Source: Nitratireductor luteus (GTDB taxonomy: Bacteria; Pseudomonadota; Alphaproteobacteria; Rhizobiales; Rhizobiaceae). From it: 64,000 bases of DNA. Shown here piece by piece: positions 44,433-55,033 of this stretch. The stretch lies in NCBI RefSeq assembly GCF_026162365.1, contig NZ_JAOANW010000007.1, forward strand, positions 62,001-126,000, given 5' to 3'. The position numbers and the translations under genes are program-made. Below the pieces are notes generated by a model. That model ran no database searches. It was not told the origin of the DNA and worked only from the letters and a program-made list of their open reading frames with translations. The number at the start of each line of letters is the position of its first letter. Position 1 is the first letter of the stretch.

Positions 44433-45086
44433 ATGGCGGAAAAGCGGAGCGGCATGCCTCTTTCGGGCGAGATTGTTGCGTCGGACGAGCCTTCCGTGCC
44501 GGCCGGCGAACCGCAGTCGCCCGACACCGACCGCAACATCCTCGATGCCGAGTTCGAGACGCTGCCTGCCGGCCCCGAGCATCGGCCGGAGTGGCTTTGC
44601 GAACCCGGTCTCGCGCGCACGAGCCAGGCCGATACACGGGGGCTCGAAAGCCTGCGGCCAGACACGAAAAAGCCCGTCTCCGCGCGACGCTCCCCAGCTG
44701 GCCCGGCGTTCTGGGTCATGGGTCTTTGCATCGTCGCCGGAAGCTTCTGGATATCGGGCGGCCACAGCCTCTTTCGCGAAGCCGTGGCGCCCATGCTCTC
44801 GGGCCAGGCTGCCGGCCTGAAGGTCGCGGCCCTGGAAAGCCGCGTCGAGATGTCGGGCGCCAACCCGCTGCTGCTCATCGATGGCCGTGCGGTCAACGAA
44901 AGCAGCGAGGCGCGGGCGCTGCCAGACCTCCTGATCGGTGTTATCGACCATGAAGGGCGTACCACGCACTACAAACTGGGGACAAACGGGCATAGGCTCG
45001 AGCCGGGTCATAGCTATCCCTTTTCCAGCCGCTTCGTCGTCCCTAAAGATGGCGTGAAGTCGGTTTCGGTGTCGTTTCAGGAGTAG
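44433..45086 (+). CDS. Single-pass membrane protein of unknown function, 217 aa
   Basis: N-terminal 85 residues are Pro/Glu-rich and cytoplasmic (MAEKRSGMPLSGEI), then one membrane helix (about 90-110, FWVMGLCIVAGSFWISG). A periplasmic part ends in a beta-rich domain resembling DUF3426 (LIGVIDHEGRTTHYKLGTNGHRLEPGHSYPFSSRF, residues about 165-205; key parts IDHEGR, EPGHSYPF). Genes of this kind sit between ftsE and hpt in rhizobia. It lacks the zinc ribbon of longer relatives. Confidence 0.7.
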   Translation: MAEKRSGMPLSGEIVASDEPSVPAGEPQSPDTDRNILDAEFETLPAGPEHRPEWLCEPGLARTSQADTRGLESLRPDTKKPVSARRSPAGPAFWVMGLCIVAGSFWISGGHSLFREAVAPMLSGQAAGLKVAALESRVEMSGANPLLLIDGRAVNESSEARALPDLLIGVIDHEGRTTHYKLGTNGHRLEPGHSYPFSSRFVVPKDGVKSVSVSFQE

Positions 45087-45094
45087 GCAGAACA

Positions 45095-45637
45095 ATGGTC
45101 GTGGTACGCGGAAAAGAAATAGAGATTCTCTACGCCGCTTCGACGATTGCCCGCCGCAATCTGGAACTGGCCAAAGAAATCGCTCAAAAGGACTACAATG
45201 ACCTTCTGGTGATTTCCGTCCTGAAAGGCTCCTTCATCTTCGCCGCCGACCTGATTCGCGCCATGCATGACGCCGGTATCTCCCCGGAGGTCGAATTCAT
45301 CATGATTTCGAGCTACGGCGCAGGCACGGTGAGCGGCGAGATCAAGGTGCTGCGCGACGTCGACAATGATGTGCGGGGCCGGGATATCCTGCTGATCGAC
45401 GACATACTGGAATCGGGCAAGACGTTGAAATTCACACGCGAACTCATGCTGTCGCGCGGCGCCCGCTCGGTCTCCATCGCCGTGCTTCTCGACAAACGCT
45501 CGCGCCGCCAGGCCGATCTGGAAGCCGATTTCGTGGGCTTCGAGTGTCCCGATTATTTCGTCGTCGGCTACGGCATGGACGTGGCCCACGCCTTCCGCGA
45601 ACTGCCCTTCGTGGGTGTGGTCAAGGGCGACGTTTGA
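45095..45637 (+). CDS. hpt: Hypoxanthine phosphoribosyltransferase
   Basis: Purine salvage: hypoxanthine or guanine plus PRPP to IMP/GMP. The PRPP-binding motif ILLIDDILESGKT lies at about 98-110, with VISVLKGSFIFAADL earlier and SYGAGTVSGEIKVLRD around 73-88. 180 residues is typical. The start ATG at 45095 is eight bases after the preceding stop, so it may share its transcript. Confidence 0.94.
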   Translation: MVVVRGKEIEILYAASTIARRNLELAKEIAQKDYNDLLVISVLKGSFIFAADLIRAMHDAGISPEVEFIMISSYGAGTVSGEIKVLRDVDNDVRGRDILLIDDILESGKTLKFTRELMLSRGARSVSIAVLLDKRSRRQADLEADFVGFECPDYFVVGYGMDVAHAFRELPFVGVVKGDV

Positions 45638-45696
45638 ACCAATCCCACAGGTCGCGCGTTCAGCGATCCGTAACATCTGTTTGCGATAGTCGGACC

Positions 45697-46062
45697 ATGG
45701 CTAAGCTTCTCATCGTCGAAGACGACATTTCCGTACGCTCCTTCACCGCCCGGGCGCTCGCAGCTGCCGGCCACACGGTCGAGACCGCCGAAGACGGTAT
45801 GGAGGGGTTGGACAAGATCAGGCAGGAGGGCGGAGGCTTCGACCTCGTCCTGTCCGACATCCGCATGCCGGCCATGGACGGCATCGAGATGGCGCGCGAA
45901 GCGGCTTCCGCCTTTCCAGGCCTGCGCCTGCTGCTGATGACCGGCTATGCCGAACAGCGAGAACGGGCGGCCGAACTCGAAGGTACGGTCCGGGGCGTCG
46001 TCAACAAGCCCTTCACGCTGGCGGAAATCCGGGACAGGGTCGGTGCCGCGCTGGCCGCATAA
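45697..46062 (+). CDS. cpdR: Response regulator CpdR
   Basis: 121-residue receiver-only regulator. The acidic pair E8/D9-D10, phospho-acceptor Asp54 (DLVLSDIRMP), MTGY at 81-84 and Lys104 (NKPF) are all present. CpdR, when unphosphorylated, delivers substrates to the ClpXP protease and thereby controls CtrA and PdhS-type pathways in Alphaproteobacteria. Identification rests on length, on the VEDDISVRSF start and on the usual place before groEL and after hpt. Confidence 0.85.
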   Translation: MAKLLIVEDDISVRSFTARALAAAGHTVETAEDGMEGLDKIRQEGGGFDLVLSDIRMPAMDGIEMAREAASAFPGLRLLLMTGYAEQRERAAELEGTVRGVVNKPFTLAEIRDRVGAALAA

Positions 46063-46088
46063 AAAAAGCGCGGCATTTTCAGCCGCGC
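46061..46088 (-). terminator. groEL terminator
   Basis: Minus strand: GCGCGGC-TGAAAAT-GCCGCGC followed by seven U. It ends the groES-groEL transcript and overlaps the stop region of the convergent cpdR gene. Confidence 0.85.
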
Positions 46089-46111
46089 CGCCTGATATCG
46101 CTGGATAGGGC

Positions 46112-47764
<1,653 letters not shown>

Positions 47765-47786
47765 TCACTGATCCTCAAAGGCCCCC

Positions 47787-48101
47787 TCAGGCGGCCTTCC
47801 TCACCGCGTTTTCGGCATCGAGGATGCCAAGGACGTCGCTCTCCTTCATGATCAGGAGATCCTCGCCCTCCAGTCGGATTTCCGTGCCTGACCATTTGCC
47901 GAACAGGATGCGGTCGCCGACTTTCACTTCTAGAGGTACCAGTTCGCCGTTCTCGGCGCGCACGCCGGAGCCTACGGCGAGGATCTCACCTTCCTGCGGC
48001 TTTTCCTTGGCGGTGTCGGGAATGATAACCCCTCCGGCGGTCTTCTCCTCCGCTTCGATGCGGCGAACCAGCAGACGGTCATGCAAGGGACGGAACTTCA
48101 T
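47787..48101 (-). CDS. groES: Co-chaperonin GroES (10 kDa)
   Basis: Lid of the GroEL chamber, 104 residues. [35 protein letters not shown] starts the family pattern, with the mobile loop at 17-34, and [24 protein letters not shown] at the end. The frame is open upstream but homology starts here. First gene of the operon, behind the CIRCE operator. Confidence 0.97.
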   Translation of the reverse strand: MKFRPLHDRLLVRRIEAEEKTAGGVIIPDTAKEKPQEGEILAVGSGVRAENGELVPLEVKVGDRILFGKWSGTEIRLEGEDLLIMKESDVLGILDAENAVRKAA

Positions 48102-48236
48102 GCTTTCCTCCTGGGACGAACAGTTAAAGAAGCACCTCCCGCGCTGAAACAAGCGCGGTACGCGGCCCGTCATGGCGCCGCGCAGCAATGATTTGGGAGT
48201 GGATTTTTCACGCTTCAAGAGGTGGACGGAGAAAAA

Positions 48237-48263
48237 TTGGCACTCTCATATAGAGAGTGCCAA
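48237..48263. promoter_or_regulatory. CIRCE operator (HrcA site) of groESL
   Basis: TTGGCACTC-N9-GAGTGCCAA is a perfect inverted repeat with the nine-base spacer of the CIRCE element, the binding site of HrcA. It lies about 135 bases upstream of groES on the minus strand. Heat-shock control by HrcA is the established role in Alphaproteobacteria. Confidence 0.93.
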
Positions 48264-48289
48264 GAAAATTACCGCGCGCGAGAATCGGG

Positions 48290-50839
48290 CTACCGCATGT
48301 CGAGAAGCCGTTCGAGATACTGCTTTTCCAGCTCGGGGCTCAAAGCGTCGCCAAGGCGCCGGCGGATCGCATCGAGTATCTCGCGGGCGCGCTGAGTGTC
48401 GATCTCGTCCGGCACCTCGACCGAATCTCCGAAATCGGGACCGGTGGTCGATTGGGGCCGGCCGAGCGGGTCGCGGCCGCTATTGCTCTGGCGCGCCCCC
48501 TGCTGACCCTGGCCCTGTTGACCCTGCATGGCCTGCTGCATCTGGTTCATCATGTCCTGGGCACCACGGCGCAGCGCTTCCAGCGCCCGGCCCTGCTCGC
48601 CCACGGCCCGTTCGCCCCGACCCTCGCCAAGCGCGCCTTCGGCCTCGCCCATGGCTTCACCGGCCTCGCCAAAGCCCTCGCCTGGCTTGATGCCAAGCCC
48701 TTCGAGACCGTCGAGCAGGCTTTGCAGATCGCCCTGCAGCGCACCTTGCTGCCCTTGCAGGCCGCGCAGCGCTTCAGCCAGTTCCTCAGGTGACATCGGC
48801 TGGCCCTGCCCCTGCTGACCCTGCTGACCTTGCTGACCCTGTTCGCCTTGCTGGCCCTGTTGTCCGCGTTGTTGCTGGTCCAGGCGGAAGGTCTCGTTCA
48901 TCAGTTCCTGCTGCCGGCGCATCAGTTCGCCGAGTTGGTCCATCTGCTGGCGCATCTGGGACTGTTGTTGACCCTGGCCCTGCTGCGGACGCCCGGCCTG
49001 GAGATTGTTCATCATGTTTTCGAGCTGGGAAAGAAGATCCTGCGCTTGTTCGTGCGCGCCTGATCTGGCGAGATCCTCGATCTGGTCGAGCATTCGCTGC
49101 AGATCGCTCTCGCGCATGATCTGCTCGTTCTCGCCCTGCGCAAAGTCCTGATTCTGCATTGCCCGCTCGGCAAATTCACGCAGGAATTCCTGCATAGCCT
49201 GGCGCAATTCATCCATAAGGCTGGCGATTTCCTCGTCGCTGGCCCCTTCCTCCAGGGCTCGCTTGAGCGCCTCCTGCGCCTGCCGCAGCCGGCGCTCGGC
49301 CGCCGTCAGGTCGCCGTCTTCGATAATCAGCGCGATCTCCCAGAGATCTCCCACAACCTGCCGCAGCGCATCGTCGGTGCTCGCCTGCCCGAGCTTGGAG
49401 CGTGCGGCGGAGAGGAGCAGGAAATGCGAGGCCTCGTCGAAAGTCTCCTCGGGCCACAGAAGGAGCGCATCCATGAGCGCCCCGACCCGGTCCTGCTGGT
49501 TGGCATCAAGCGCCAGCAGGCGCCGTTGCTCGATCAGCGCCTTGGCCAGCGGATTGGTGAAGGGACGCTCCGGCAGAACGAGGACCTTCTCCTCGCTGCG
49601 CCCGGTCTGCTCCGCCGCATCCGTTGCGGTCAGGTACAGCCTTGCCGTAGCACCCGCCCACGGATGTTCGGTCAGATCATCGGAACTCTTGGCGGCGCCG
49701 TTCTCCGCGTCCCTGCGAGGAAGCCGCAAGGCCATCTCAGGAGCGTCGAAAAGCGGACGCGCGCCCGGGCTTTCCTCCGCAAGCGAGAAATGCGCCTGCG
49801 CACCTATGGCGCCGTAATCGTCCTCGATCTCGTAATTCAGCTCCAGCGCTCCGTTCACCGCACGCTTGGGGTCTTCGGAAAAGCGGATCTGTGGCGCCTG
49901 ATCGGGAAGGACGGCGAACCGCCATTGCCGCAGCATCGATGCCCCGTTGGAAAGCGTAATCACTCCGCCCTGGTTCAACAACGTCGAGAAACGCCGCATC
50001 GCACCTTCGCTTGCTTCGGCCTCAGGCGCGATCTCCTGTGGCTGATCCATACCATCGTCGAACGACAGCGTTTCCTCGCCCGAGCCGCCGCTGACGCGCA
50101 CAGCGACGGCGCTGTTTTCCGGCACGGTAAAGGCCTGCTGCTCCAGATTGGCTTCTGCGGTAAGGAAAATCGGCGCACGGCCCGTGTAGGGCGGCGGCGT
50201 GACCCAGGCGTCGATGCGCGCCGGCGTTACTTCGGCCATCTGGCGCGGCTGAAACGCATCGCCGATCCGGCCTCCATAGGGGCCGAGCGAATAGGCGAAG
50301 GCAGTGACGAACAGCAAGGCGGCCAGGGCCCGCAATCCCCAAGGGTCACGTTGGGGAACCGATGTCCGCGGCAGGTCGCCATGAACCCTTGATAGCCGGC
50401 TCGCCATGCGCTTCTGGTGTTCGCGCCAAAGCGCCGCGGCGAACGGATCGTCGTCGCCGGCGGCCAGGCGATCGGTCTGCGCGGCGACCGGCGCATGTTC
50501 GAGCCGATTGACCTTTTCGATACGGCGATCCACTTCCGGCGCACCGGGAAAGCGCAGGCCGCGCAGCCCGATCAGCGACGTCAGCACACCGAGGCCGAGC
50601 GCGCCCAGAACAGCCCAGCGCATCCAGCCCGGCATGATCTGGAACAGGCCGAACCACGACAGGCTGAAAAACAAGCCGGCGATCACGACGAGTGGAAGCA
50701 CGACCGGCCACACTCGCTCCACGACCATTGCCGTTCTGACGCCGGCGCGCGTCCGCGCCAATCTCCCCAGCGAGCTGGCCGCCATGCCGCGCGCGTCCTG
50801 CGCGGCCCGTCCCTGCTTCGTGGTCTGCGGTTGGCTCAT
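48290..50839 (-). CDS. TIGR02302/DUF4175-type membrane protein, 849 aa
   Basis: Large protein with two N-terminal membrane helices (about residues 35-90), a soluble middle part, and a C-terminal third with many Gln/Gly repeats (QQGQQGEQGQQGQQGQ at about 685-705). It ends in a helical tail with DTQRAREILDAIRRRLG. The family is typical of Alphaproteobacteria and has no assigned biochemical function. The start MSQPQTTKQGRAAQ at 50839 is chosen by family; the open frame goes further. It lies next to the groESL promoter. Confidence 0.8.
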   Translation of the reverse strand: MSQPQTTKQGRAAQDARGMAASSLGRLARTRAGVRTAMVVERVWPVVLPLVVIAGLFFSLSWFGLFQIMPGWMRWAVLGALGLGVLTSLIGLRGLRFPGAPEVDRRIEKVNRLEHAPVAAQTDRLAAGDDDPFAAALWREHQKRMASRLSRVHGDLPRTSVPQRDPWGLRALAALLFVTAFAYSLGPYGGRIGDAFQPRQMAEVTPARIDAWVTPPPYTGRAPIFLTAEANLEQQAFTVPENSAVAVRVSGGSGEETLSFDDGMDQPQEIAPEAEASEGAMRRFSTLLNQGGVITLSNGASMLRQWRFAVLPDQAPQIRFSEDPKRAVNGALELNYEIEDDYGAIGAQAHFSLAEESPGARPLFDAPEMALRLPRRDAENGAAKSSDDLTEHPWAGATARLYLTATDAAEQTGRSEEKVLVLPERPFTNPLAKALIEQRRLLALDANQQDRVGALMDALLLWPEETFDEASHFLLLSAARSKLGQASTDDALRQVVGDLWEIALIIEDGDLTAAERRLRQAQEALKRALEEGASDEEIASLMDELRQAMQEFLREFAERAMQNQDFAQGENEQIMRESDLQRMLDQIEDLARSGAHEQAQDLLSQLENMMNNLQAGRPQQGQGQQQSQMRQQMDQLGELMRRQQELMNETFRLDQQQRGQQGQQGEQGQQGQQGQQGQGQPMSPEELAEALRGLQGQQGALQGDLQSLLDGLEGLGIKPGEGFGEAGEAMGEAEGALGEGRGERAVGEQGRALEALRRGAQDMMNQMQQAMQGQQGQGQQGARQSNSGRDPLGRPQSTTGPDFGDSVEVPDEIDTQRAREILDAIRRRLGDALSPELEKQYLERLLDMR

Positions 50840-50974
50840 CGTCCTTCCAGACTGCGGCTCACGATACGCCGCGCTCTGCCCAAGGATAACATTAAACACG
50901 GCAAAGGCGAGGCGGCGAGCCGAAATCCACCGCACATCTCGCCGATCAAACTCACGTGATTGCCTCTACCGCAC

Positions 50975-51451
50975 CTATTTGCGGTCCACTGCCCCGACAT
51001 CGAGAAGCGGCGAGGCATCGATGGCCCGCGCGTTGAGCATGAAACCGACCTTCTCCAGCGCGGCCACGATCATCGCTTGCTCCCAATCCGGCAGTCTTTC
51101 GAACTGGTTGGAGAAGGTTCGTTGCAGGGGATCGGGCGCCGCCTTCAGCAGTTCCCGCCCAGTCTCCGTCGCCGAGACCCACACAATGCGCCGGTCCCGT
51201 TCGCCGCGAGTGCGCTGGACCAGACCGCGCGCCACCAACTTGTCGACCAGCGCGGTTGCCGTCGCCTGCCCCACACCGGCCTTGCCGGAGATGTCCTTCG
51301 GCGTCGCCCTCCCGGCCGCCGCCACGATCTCGAGCACGATGAGTTGCGGCGTGGTCAGTCCCGTCTCGCGGGCGAGCGTACGCGCATTCAATTCCGTCGC
51401 GCGGAGGATTCTGCGCAGCGCGATAAGGCTGGTCTGGGTGCGGTTTTCCAT
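50975..51451 (-). CDS. ectR: MarR-family regulator, likely EctR
   Basis: 158-residue winged-helix repressor of the MarR family. The recognition part is about 40-90 (TTPQLIVLEIVAAAGRATPKDISGK, ALVDKLVARGLVQRTRGERDRRIVWV). It diverges from the ectoine genes, and a palindrome with 8-bp arms and 2-bp spacer lies between them, as in EctR-controlled operons. The assignment is by family and context. Confidence 0.85.
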   Translation of the reverse strand: MENRTQTSLIALRRILRATELNARTLARETGLTTPQLIVLEIVAAAGRATPKDISGKAGVGQATATALVDKLVARGLVQRTRGERDRRIVWVSATETGRELLKAAPDPLQRTFSNQFERLPDWEQAMIVAALEKVGFMLNARAIDASPLLDVGAVDRK

Positions 51452-51512
51452 GGGCGGGCCTTGGCGAAGGAGATCTTCACCCTTGTTAGCAGAAAAATAT
51501 TATTTTGATTAG

Positions 51513-51528
51513 CGAATGAAATCATTCG
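51513..51528. promoter_or_regulatory. Candidate EctR operator
   Basis: CGAATGA-AA-TCATTCG, a perfect 16-bp palindrome with one further matching base on each side giving 8-bp arms. The two-base spacer is the same as in the EctR1 site of methylotrophs. It lies 62 bases before ectR and 114 bases before ectA, next to a TAATAT minus-ten for ectR. Confidence 0.65.
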
Positions 51529-51641
51529 GCAATCTCGGCTGGCCGTGGGCTGTTTTAGCGCGTTTCGGAACGAAATTCATATGCTGCGGTTGAAATATCG
51601 TTCGTCAAACGTAATATCCGGCCCGATGAAAGGGGAGACCC

Positions 51642-52187
51642 ATGCCCAACAGCGACCTGAAGCTCGTTCGAAAACGATCCGACGAAATCATCTTTCGCAC
51701 ACCTGAAAAGGAAGACGGTTCATCAGTCTGGCGCCTGATACGCTCGTGCGAACCGCTCGATGAAAATTCCCTCTATTGCAATCTGTTGCAATGCGACCAC
51801 TTCGGCGACACCTGTGTGGTTGCCGAGCGGAGCTCCGATGGTGAGATCGTCGGATGGATTTCCGCTTATCTCCTGCCCGACGACAGCAACACCCTGTTCG
51901 TCTGGCAAGTGGCGGTAGATGAATCCGCCCAGGGCCAGGGCGTCGCAAAACGCATGCTCACGGCCTTGCTCGAACGTGAGGTCTGCAACGACGTCGCGAC
52001 GGTCAAGACCACGATCACTTCCGACAACGACGCAAGCTGGGCATTGTTCCGCTCCTTTAGCCGGAGCCAGGGGGCGCGTTTGAAAGACGAAGCCTATTTC
52101 CGCAAGGACGCCCATTTCGACGGCGCGCACGCCACCGAGCATATGGTGACGATATCGCTGCCCGAAGCCGCCCGCAGCGCTGCCTGA
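51642..52187 (+). CDS. ectA: L-2,4-diaminobutyrate acetyltransferase
   Basis: GNAT-fold enzyme, 181 residues, that acetylates diaminobutyrate to N-gamma-acetyl-diaminobutyrate, step two of ectoine synthesis. The acetyl-CoA loop VDESAQGQGVAKRMLTALL is seen at about 91-110, with FVWQVAVDE before it. ATG follows AAAGGGGAGACCC. The gene is followed by 155 bases containing a palindromic repeat before ectB. Confidence 0.93.
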   Translation: MPNSDLKLVRKRSDEIIFRTPEKEDGSSVWRLIRSCEPLDENSLYCNLLQCDHFGDTCVVAERSSDGEIVGWISAYLLPDDSNTLFVWQVAVDESAQGQGVAKRMLTALLEREVCNDVATVKTTITSDNDASWALFRSFSRSQGARLKDEAYFRKDAHFDGAHATEHMVTISLPEAARSAA

Positions 52188-52234
52188 CCGGCAGCCGGGC
52201 CGACGCGCGTTCAGCGAACTACGGCATCCGCCCC

Positions 52235-52324
52235 AAAATCGGAATCGGTTTTTCGGCAAGCACGATGCGTAGATCCAAAAAGACAGAGCGTCCTTTGTGC
52301 ATCCGTATGGACGCACGGCGCTTC
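52235..52324 (+). repeat. Mosaic palindromic element (copy B) inside ectoine operon
   Basis: Starts with AAAATCG-GAAT-CGGTTTT, and ends with AGAGCG, an inner stem GTGCATCC-gtat-GGACGCAC (one mismatch) and CGCTTC. Its last hairpin matches that of copy C at 58133-58174, although the first part differs. Located between ectA and ectB, in the orientation of the mRNA. Confidence 0.65.
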
Positions 52325-52342
52325 AAACCCGAAGGATGAGAC

Positions 52343-53632
52343 ATGACGACCGTAAAAACGGACGACAAGACTATTTTCGAGCGCCGCGAATCCGCGGCGC
52401 GAAGCTATTGCCGCAGCTTTCCCGTTGTGTTCGAAAGCGCCAGCGGCGCAATGATGAAGGCCGCGAACGGCCACGAGTATATCGATTTCCTGGCCGGCTG
52501 CTCCTCGCTGAACTACGGCCACAACGACCCGGACATGAAGAAGGCGCTGGTCGATTACATCACCAATGACGGCGTCACCCACGGCCTCGACATGCACACC
52601 AGCGCAAAGGCCGCCTTTCTGGACGCCTTCGAACGCATTGTCCTTGAGCCGCGCGAGATGGACTATCGCATGATGTTCATGGGGCCGACAGGCGCCAATG
52701 CCGTCGAGGCTGCCCTGAAGCTCGCGCGCAAGGTGACGGGCCGCACCAATGTGATCTCCTTTACCAACGGCTTTCACGGCGTCACGCTGGGCGCGCTTGC
52801 CGCGACCGGCAACGGTTATCACCGCGGCGGCGCCGGCGTGCCGCTGACCGGCGTCACCCGCATGCCCTTCGAGGGCTCGATGGGCAAGGACATCGACACG
52901 GCCGATTTCCTCAATCGCATGCTCGCCGAACCGTCCAGCGGCATCGAGCCGCCGGCCGCGATCATCCTTGAAACGGTGCAGGGCGAAGGCGGTCTGAACG
53001 CGGCGTCGCGCGAATGGCTACGGCGCATCGAGCAGATCGCACGCGCCCATGGCGCACTGCTCATCGTCGACGACATTCAGGCCGGCTGCGGCCGCACGGG
53101 CTCGTTCTTCTCCTTCGAGGAGATGGGCATCACGCCGGATATCATCACCATGGCCAAGTCCCTTTCCGGCTTTGGGCTGCCGCTCGCCACGCTTCTGGTG
53201 CGTCCCGAATATGACGTGTTCGGCCCGGCCGAGCACAACGGCACGTTCCGCGGCAACAACCACGCCTTCGTGACCGCGCGCGTGGCGCTGGAGAAATACT
53301 GGGCCGACGACAGCTTCCAGGAGGGCGTGCACGAGCGGGCCGGCTTCCTGGGCACCCGGCTGAGGGAAATCGCCGCCCATCTGCCCAACGCTCGTCTGAA
53401 GGGGCGCGGCATGATGCAGGGCATCGACGTGGGCTCCGGCGCGCTGGCGAGTGACATCTGCTCGCGCTGTTTCGAGGCCGGGTTGATCATCGAGACCTCC
53501 GGCGCGCATGATGAGGTGGTGAAGGTTCTTTGCCCCATCAACATCGACAAGGGAACCTTTGCCCGGGGTTTGGACATTCTTGAAGAGGCCGTCGGCGAAA
53601 TTGCCCGCTCGGCCAGCATTGCAGCGGAGTAA
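52343..53632 (+). CDS. ectB: Diaminobutyrate-2-oxoglutarate transaminase
   Basis: Class-III PLP aminotransferase, 429 residues, that makes L-2,4-diaminobutyrate from aspartate semialdehyde, step one of ectoine synthesis. [17 protein letters not shown] (114-130), [13 protein letters not shown] (241-253, Asp244) and PLP lysine Lys272 in [14 protein letters not shown] are present. ATG follows GAAGGATGAG. Six bases separate its stop from ectC. Confidence 0.95.
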   Translation: MTTVKTDDKTIFERRESAARSYCRSFPVVFESASGAMMKAANGHEYIDFLAGCSSLNYGHNDPDMKKALVDYITNDGVTHGLDMHTSAKAAFLDAFERIVLEPREMDYRMMFMGPTGANAVEAALKLARKVTGRTNVISFTNGFHGVTLGALAATGNGYHRGGAGVPLTGVTRMPFEGSMGKDIDTADFLNRMLAEPSSGIEPPAAIILETVQGEGGLNAASREWLRRIEQIARAHGALLIVDDIQAGCGRTGSFFSFEEMGITPDIITMAKSLSGFGLPLATLLVRPEYDVFGPAEHNGTFRGNNHAFVTARVALEKYWADDSFQEGVHERAGFLGTRLREIAAHLPNARLKGRGMMQGIDVGSGALASDICSRCFEAGLIIETSGAHDEVVKVLCPINIDKGTFARGLDILEEAVGEIARSASIAAE

Positions 53633-53637
53633 TTGCC

Positions 53638-54033
53638 ATGATCGTACGCGACCTGAACGAAGCGAAGGACACCGACCGCCACATCTTCTCGCAGGGTTGG
53701 GACAGTGTCCGCCTTCTGTTGAAGGGCGACAAGATGGGATTTTCGTTTCACATCACGACGATCCACGCCAATGCCGAACTGCCGATGCACTACAAGAACC
53801 ATCTCGAAAGCGTCTATTGCGTCGACGGGACGGGCTCGATCGAGGATTGCGCGACCGGCGAAGTACACCAGATACGCCCCGGCGTGATGTACGCCCTCGA
53901 CAAGAACGACAAGCACATCCTGCGCGCAAACGACAAGCCGATGGTCATGGCGTGTGTTTTCAACCCGCCCGTCAGTGGCAAGGAAGTTCATCAGGAGGAC
54001 GGCTCCTACGCACTTGAGGCCGAAGAGGCGTGA
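53638..54033 (+). CDS. ectC: L-ectoine synthase
   Basis: Cupin-fold enzyme of 131 residues that closes the ring to ectoine. Starts [31 protein letters not shown] and has the cupin stretch [20 protein letters not shown], typical of EctC, plus [13 protein letters not shown]. Third gene of the operon. Confidence 0.96.
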   Translation: MIVRDLNEAKDTDRHIFSQGWDSVRLLLKGDKMGFSFHITTIHANAELPMHYKNHLESVYCVDGTGSIEDCATGEVHQIRPGVMYALDKNDKHILRANDKPMVMACVFNPPVSGKEVHQEDGSYALEAEEA

Positions 54034-54078
54034 CGGAAATCACGCCCTCAGAAACCAAAGGAAGAAGGAGACAAAACC

Positions 54079-55011
54079 ATGTCTGCGATAACCAATAGAG
54101 CGGACCGAACCAGCGACCCCTATCCGAGCCGGCTGCCGGAAGAGAAATGGCTGCCGCGCGAGGATAAGGTGGTCTGGTCCCAATGGCGCCCCGATGCGCC
54201 CCTGACCGCCCAGCAGGCGGATCAGTTCGACCGGGACGGGTTCCTGGTCCTGAAGAACCTCTTCACGGAGGACGAAATAAAGGCACTGATGGCCGAATCC
54301 GCCGCCTTGCGCGGTGGCGAGCGCGACCTCATGGACGGCAGCGTCATCACCGAGCCCGGCTCGGACGAGGTTCGCACGATTTTCAAGTTGCCCGAGCAAA
54401 GCGCGCTTTTCGACCGGCTTTCGCGGGATCGCCGCATTGCCGGTATCGTCAGCTTCCTTCTGGGTGACGAGATCTATGTTCATCAGTCCCGGCTGAACTA
54501 CAAGCCCGGCTTCACCGGCAAGGAGTTCTACTGGCATTCCGATTTCGAGACATGGCACGCGGAGGACGGCATGCCCCGCATGCGGGCCATTTCGGCCTCG
54601 CTGCTCCTCACCGACAACGACGAGTTGAACGGTCCGCTGATGCTGATGCCGGGTTCGCACAAGCAGTTCATCGCCTGTGCCGGCGAAACGCCCGACGACA
54701 ATCACAAGTCCTCGCTCAAGAAGCAGGAAGTGGGCGTTCCCTCGCACGAGGCGCTGACGAAGCTGGCTTCGGCACACGGCATCGTACCGGCAACCGGTAA
54801 GGCCGGGACGCTGGTCCTGTTCGACTGCAACACGATGCATGGTTCGAACGGCAACATCACCCCGTTTGCCCGCTCGAATGCGTTCTTCGTATTCAACGCA
54901 ATGTCGAACCAGCTCACCGAGCCGTTCGGCGCCCAAAAGCCGCGTCCAGACTTTCTTGGCTACCGCGGCAAGCCCAGGCCCATCGACGTGGCAACAGGAA
55001 AACTGGTTTAA
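54079..55011 (+). CDS. ectD: Ectoine hydroxylase
   Basis: Fe(II)/2-oxoglutarate dioxygenase, 310 residues, that converts ectoine to 5-hydroxyectoine. Iron ligands His153 and Asp155 (YWHSDFETWH) and His254 (NTMHGSNGN) are visible, along with GFTGKEFYWHSDFE. 45 bases after ectC. Start MSAITNRADRTSDPYPSRL, with AAGGAAGAAGGAGA upstream. Confidence 0.96.
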   Translation: MSAITNRADRTSDPYPSRLPEEKWLPREDKVVWSQWRPDAPLTAQQADQFDRDGFLVLKNLFTEDEIKALMAESAALRGGERDLMDGSVITEPGSDEVRTIFKLPEQSALFDRLSRDRRIAGIVSFLLGDEIYVHQSRLNYKPGFTGKEFYWHSDFETWHAEDGMPRMRAISASLLLTDNDELNGPLMLMPGSHKQFIACAGETPDDNHKSSLKKQEVGVPSHEALTKLASAHGIVPATGKAGTLVLFDCNTMHGSNGNITPFARSNAFFVFNAMSNQLTEPFGAQKPRPDFLGYRGKPRPIDVATGKLV

Positions 55012-55033
55012 CCAGGAAGGCAACGATCAGAAT

